DNA from: CALNYS01 sp964639935 | Lineage (GTDB): Bacteria; Planctomycetota; Phycisphaerae; Phycisphaerales; UBA1924 | Reading direction: 5' to 3' | Length of the DNA stretch: 8,450 nt | Assembly: GCA_964639935.1 (NCBI GenBank) | Contig: CAZXGT010000098.1 | Coordinates: forward strand, 1 to 8,450 | Made by a program: the position numbers and the translations under genes | In this document: positions 6,515 through 8,450 of the stretch, in pieces | Position numbering within the stretch: position 1 is the first letter of the stretch | Layout: the number at the start of each line of letters is the position of its first letter | Notes under the pieces: model-generated | Seen by the model: the letters and a program-made list of their open reading frames with translations, nothing else | Databases searched by the model: none | Told to the model about the DNA's origin: nothing

Positions 6515-7297
6515 TTACATCCACGGCGACGGGAGCACGCCGATGCGGTTGGCGGGGTCGTAGACGGAGTGACGCCAAGGGCGCCAGTCTCCAAAGTCCG
6601 GGTCTCGCACGAAGGAAAGCACGAGGTAGACCTTGCCTTCGGTGTACGGCTCGATGGGGCTCGAGACGATCATCGGGACGAGCACGTCCACGACGTCGGC
6701 CTCCTCGTCTTCGGGGTCTGCGATGTCGGTGTAGGGCTGGTGGCCCCTGTTGTATGTAGAACCGCCACCTCTGCTTAGGGAATTCACAAGGATGCCAGCG
6801 GCGTATTGCGGTCGAACGACGATTCCATCAAGATCGACCGGCGCGCTGGCGAACGCGCTTGCCTTGCCCAAGTAGTTTTCGATCTGCTGATCGCTCACGG
6901 CGGCCGCGGCTTCGGGTCCGATCGCGGTCTTGAGGTGGGCGAGGTAGCTCTCCCGGGACGGCGCCAGGAACAGACGCAGGCGATCGGTCGCGAGCTGCGC
7001 GACACGGCGCTCCTCGGCGGGCGACAGGTCGAGCAAGGCGAGTCCGGCGTCCATGGCCCGCTCGATGACGGCGGCCGCGTCCGGACGACTGATGATCCGA
7101 TGAGCGTCATCGGCGCGGGGCGCCGAGTCGTCGATCGCTACGGCGTCCGCGAGCGGAGCGACCGGGGGAGGCGCTGAGCGATCGGCGCCCGCCGGCCAGA
7201 ACGTCCATAGGGCAAGGGCAAGGCTTGCGACGCAGACGACGCCTGCCATGACCAAGCCGACCCGCTGTCGCGACGGTATCCCTTGGAGATTCATCAT
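6515..7297 (-). CDS. Membrane-anchored protein of unknown function
   Basis: Product of 260 residues. A short basic start (MMNLQGIPSRQR) is followed by a single hydrophobic helix (about 13-34), a Pro/Ala-rich linker (about 35-60), and then a soluble, acidic, probably extracytoplasmic domain with a helical part (about 65-140, including LSPAEERRVAQLATDRLRLFL) and a C-terminal part ending RPWRHSVYDPANRIGVLPSPWM. I recognise no family. The start could be GTG 7300, ATG 7297 or ATG 7294. ATG 7297 is chosen because AGGGG (complement of 7305-7309) lies seven bases away. The stop is 13 nt before the pseudopilin start, so the two are very likely co-transcribed. An anchored partner of the pseudopilin is possible but unproven. 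Confidence 0.75.
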   Translation of the reverse strand: MMNLQGIPSRQRVGLVMAGVVCVASLALALWTFWPAGADRSAPPPVAPLADAVAIDDSAPRADDAHRIISRPDAAAVIERAMDAGLALLDLSPAEERRVAQLATDRLRLFLAPSRESYLAHLKTAIGPEAAAAVSDQQIENYLGKASAFASAPVDLDGIVVRPQYAAGILVNSLSRGGGSTYNRGHQPYTDIADPEDEEADVVDVLVPMIVSSPIEPYTEGKVYLVLSFVRDPDFGDWRPWRHSVYDPANRIGVLPSPWM

Positions 7298-7333
7298 CAC
7301 ACTTCCCCTGAGAACGCTGCCTGACTCCTAATA

Positions 7334-7363
7334 CGGGCGTTTGGACTTTCTCCGAGACGCCCG
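7334..7363. repeat. Stem-loop in the leader of the membrane-anchored gene
   Basis: CGGGCGT (7334-7340) and ACGCCCG (7357-7363) form a perfect 7-bp stem with a 16-nt loop, between the Cys-rich gene and the next gene downstream on the minus strand. No T-tract follows on either side, so it is not a standard terminator. It could protect or separate transcript segments, or be chance in GC-rich DNA. Confidence 0.35.
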
Positions 7364-7389
7364 CCGGTACTCATACTGGCTTCAGAAGC

Positions 7390-7665
7390 TTATTGGACCT
7401 CCTCCTTGTCAACGCATTCTGCCTCTACCCATCGGCCCTGCGACCCGTCGGGCTTGGTGTAGACACCCTCATCGCCGCTGCATACCTGGTTGGAACTGCA
7501 CTCAACTGTATGACATAGAGTCGGCTCGTCATCATGACAGTTTTCACAGTCACCATGGGCGTTTCCGTTGGCGATCGCCACTGACCCGATCGCGAGCATG
7601 GCTACTGCCACGCACGCAGCGCCGAGCCTTGTTCGGTGTAATGATCTCTCGTCGGGGCTATCCAT
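7390..7665 (-). CDS. Small exported cysteine-rich protein
   Basis: Product of 91 residues. A basic N-terminus (to about 14, ending RTRLG) leads into a hydrophobic stretch (about 15-32) typical of a signal peptide, with likely cleavage near AIA-NGN. The mature part of about 58 residues is hydrophilic and has six cysteines (40, 43, 51, 56, 62, 84), enough for three disulfides or a metal site. Residues 40-44 read CENCH, formally a CxxCH haem-attachment motif, but no other cytochrome c features are visible. I recognise no family. ATG 7663-7665 has GGAG eight bases upstream (complement of 7674-7677); a GTG directly before it is less well placed. It follows the MauE/DoxX gene by 83 nt on the same strand, which suggests the redox membrane protein and this Cys-rich product are partners. 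Confidence 0.75.
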   Translation of the reverse strand: MDSPDERSLHRTRLGAACVAVAMLAIGSVAIANGNAHGDCENCHDDEPTLCHTVECSSNQVCSGDEGVYTKPDGSQGRWVEAECVDKEEVQ

Positions 7666-7684
7666 CACGTCTTCTCCAGTTCGT

Positions 7685-7704
7685 CACACGGGATCTCCCG
7701 AGTG
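7685..7704. repeat. 20-bp dyad before the Cys-rich gene
   Basis: CAC-A-CGGGA-TC-TCCCG-A-GTG is symmetric except for one central-flanking A/A mismatch pair and sits just upstream of the ribosome binding site of the Cys-rich gene. It could be an operator or a short hairpin that modulates expression relative to the MauE gene. No regulator is known. Confidence 0.35.
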
Positions 7705-7748
7705 GAGTGAGGGAATGCGCCGATCCCGGAGCACATCGCCTCAACGTG

Positions 7749-8255
7749 TCAGTCGATTGCATGGCGTCTGATTTCTCTGACGCTCCGTACTGTTGCGGGA
7801 AGCAGAAAAACTATCAGCAGCCCATTCCGGACGAGGTTGAAGGTCAGACTGGACGCCATCGAATCGCCGAGGATGAACTCCGTTCCGCAGCCGCACGCGC
7901 CCGCGGGTCCGAACAGATGCTTCAGGACGAGGAAGACGCTGAAGACCAGCAGCGCGGCCGCGGCGACCGGCGCCGCAACGCGCGTGGCGAACGAGCAGAT
8001 CAGCAACAACCCAACGACGGCCTCGAACGCGATCAGCATGACGAGCAACGGCATGGCGAGCGGAGAGCCGACGGACCACGCCAACGCATCGAGCGTGGCT
8101 TCCGGGCGGATGAGCTTCGCGAACGCGGCGAGCATGAACACCGCCCCGACGAGCGGCGGCAGCGCCACCGCCACGTGAGCGGCGAGATTCGATCGTGGGA
8201 TCGGGGAACGCAAATCCGGATCGCACTTTGATTCGTACGACGCGACGGACTTCAT
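7749..8255 (-). CDS. MauE/DoxX-family redox-associated membrane protein
   Basis: Integral membrane protein of 168 residues with four predicted helices (about 27-47, 67-88, 93-113, 141-154). The DoxX-like AAFAKLIRPEAT follows helix 1, and ACGCGTEF (120-127) lies after helix 3. The CxC within a CGCG context matches the CGCFG-type motif of MauE relatives. MauE is needed for maturation of the disulfide-rich small subunit of methylamine dehydrogenase, and the family is associated with thiol-disulfide exchange across the membrane. No other methylamine genes are present, so a mau role is unlikely here. ATG 8253-8255 has no Shine-Dalgarno sequence, and a promoter-like sequence lies close enough to give a leaderless mRNA. 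It is first in the minus-strand cluster after the E2 gene, 83 nt before the Cys-rich gene. Confidence 0.82.
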   Translation of the reverse strand: MKSVASYESKCDPDLRSPIPRSNLAAHVAVALPPLVGAVFMLAAFAKLIRPEATLDALAWSVGSPLAMPLLVMLIAFEAVVGLLLICSFATRVAAPVAAAALLVFSVFLVLKHLFGPAGACGCGTEFILGDSMASSLTFNLVRNGLLIVFLLPATVRSVREIRRHAID

Positions 8256-8263
8256 GGTGTCTG

Positions 8264-8292
8264 AAGGTACTACCCGGAGGCAAACCGGTCAA
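8264..8292 (-). promoter_or_regulatory. Candidate promoter giving a leaderless MauE transcript
   Basis: On the minus strand, TTGACC (complement of 8287-8292; 5/6 to TTGACA) is followed by exactly 17 bases and TACCTT (complement of 8264-8269; 3/6 to TATAAT). A T13 run lies immediately upstream and could act as an AT-rich upstream element. Only eight bases separate the -10 from the ATG, so transcription would start at or next to the start codon, in keeping with the missing ribosome binding site. Confidence 0.4.
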
Positions 8293-8303
8293 AAAAAAAA
8301 AAA
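8291..8303. repeat. A13 homopolymer
   Basis: Thirteen A on the plus strand (T13 for the minus-strand genes) in an otherwise GC-rich window, between the E2 stop and the MauE gene. No GC-rich stem directly precedes it in the direction of E2 transcription, only the palindrome GAATATTC, so it is a poor intrinsic terminator. It overlaps the candidate MauE promoter by two bases. Homopolymer length may be uncertain. Confidence 0.85.
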
Positions 8304-8346
8304 CGAATATTCTTCTTACTCCCTTGCCGGCAGGATATTACCGAAC

Positions 8347-8450
8347 TCAGACGAGCAGGGTCGCGGGCGCCTCGAGGAGGCCCTTGAGGGTGCTCAGGTA
8401 CTCGGCGGCCATGGCGCCGTCGATGACGCGGTGGTCGCTCGACATGGTCA
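8347..8450 (-). CDS. Dihydrolipoamide acyltransferase (E2), C-terminal end (cut by window edge)
   Basis: The last 33 codons, read on the minus strand, give TMSSDHRVIDGAMAAEYLSTLKGLLEAPATLLV followed by TGA (8347-8349). SSDHRVIDGAMAAEYL is the active-site signature of the acyltransferase domain in E2 subunits of 2-oxo acid dehydrogenase complexes: His of DHRxxDG acts in acyl transfer to CoA. The closing LK..LE.P..LL is also typical. Lipoyl and subunit-binding domains lie outside the window, so pyruvate, 2-oxoglutarate and branched-chain versions cannot be separated. It lies 91 nt upstream of the MauE gene on the same strand. Confidence 0.93.
   Translation of the reverse strand, partial: TMSSDHRVIDGAMAAEYLSTLKGLLEAPATLLV

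Noticed and set aside
4548..6578. 676-residue minus-strand open frame
   Set aside because: Pro/Ser/Ala/Arg-rich shadow of the pseudopilin and amidohydrolase frames, with no recognisable domain.
7341..8231. 296-residue plus-strand open frame
   Set aside because: Antisense to the MauE and Cys-rich genes; Arg/Gln/Glu-rich with no domain, whereas the minus strand has signal peptide, membrane helices and ribosome binding sites.
8291..8340. T13 tract as terminator of the E2 gene
   Set aside because: The sequence just before it can form only a weak AT stem; a promoter-associated role is at least as likely.
1..8450. CRISPR arrays, tRNA or rRNA genes, transposases, integrases
   Set aside because: Looked for regular spaced repeats, cloverleaf-like sequences and mobile-element proteins; none seen.

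Overview
This GC-rich bacterial window carries ordinary housekeeping genes at both ends and a mostly minus-strand accessory cluster between them. The best guess at the organism is a planctomycete, possibly of the Phycisphaerae. The reasons are an operon-embedded type II pseudopilin-like protein with a tail ending in GRDF, a small membrane protein ending in a CxxCGY...CxECG zinc ribbon, and strong G/C preference at third codon positions. This is inferred from protein style, not from a marker gene.

Layout. At the left edge is the N-terminal 135 residues of a dCTP deaminase (minus strand, cut off by the window). A 392-bp gap with several dyads separates it from a divergently transcribed, complete UvrD/PcrA helicase (plus strand, 799-3168). 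Downstream of the helicase is a convergent small zinc-ribbon membrane protein gene that looks frameshifted. Two related hairpins of a REP-like repeat (3196-3230 and 3720-3754) flank it. Next comes a 100-N assembly gap bordered by two identical 55-bp copies, so the contig ends overlap and the gap is probably empty.

From the right edge leftwards, everything is on the minus strand: the last 33 residues of a dihydrolipoamide acyltransferase (E2), a MauE/DoxX-family membrane protein, a small exported six-cysteine protein, an N-terminally anchored protein of unknown function, a pseudopilin-like protein, and an exported amidohydrolase of the YtcJ type. Short spacings (13 and 34 nt) tie the last three together. 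The MauE and Cys-rich genes lie upstream with 83-92 nt gaps.

The most notable structural point is a perfect 77-bp tandem duplication (5744-5902) in the 3' end of the pseudopilin gene. Because 77 is not a multiple of three, it shifts the frame, destroys the natural pseudopilin C-terminus and creates one long open frame that runs into the amidohydrolase. Removing one copy restores a clean 254-residue pseudopilin. The duplication may be real slippage between GCGGG repeats or an assembly artefact: both 55 and 77 are standard SPAdes k-mer lengths.

How the genes may work together: MauE-type proteins are linked to disulfide chemistry in the periplasm, and the adjacent exported protein with six cysteines is an attractive client or partner. 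No link between this pair and the pseudopilin or amidohydrolase can be shown from sequence alone. No RNA genes, CRISPR arrays, transposases or integrases were recognised.
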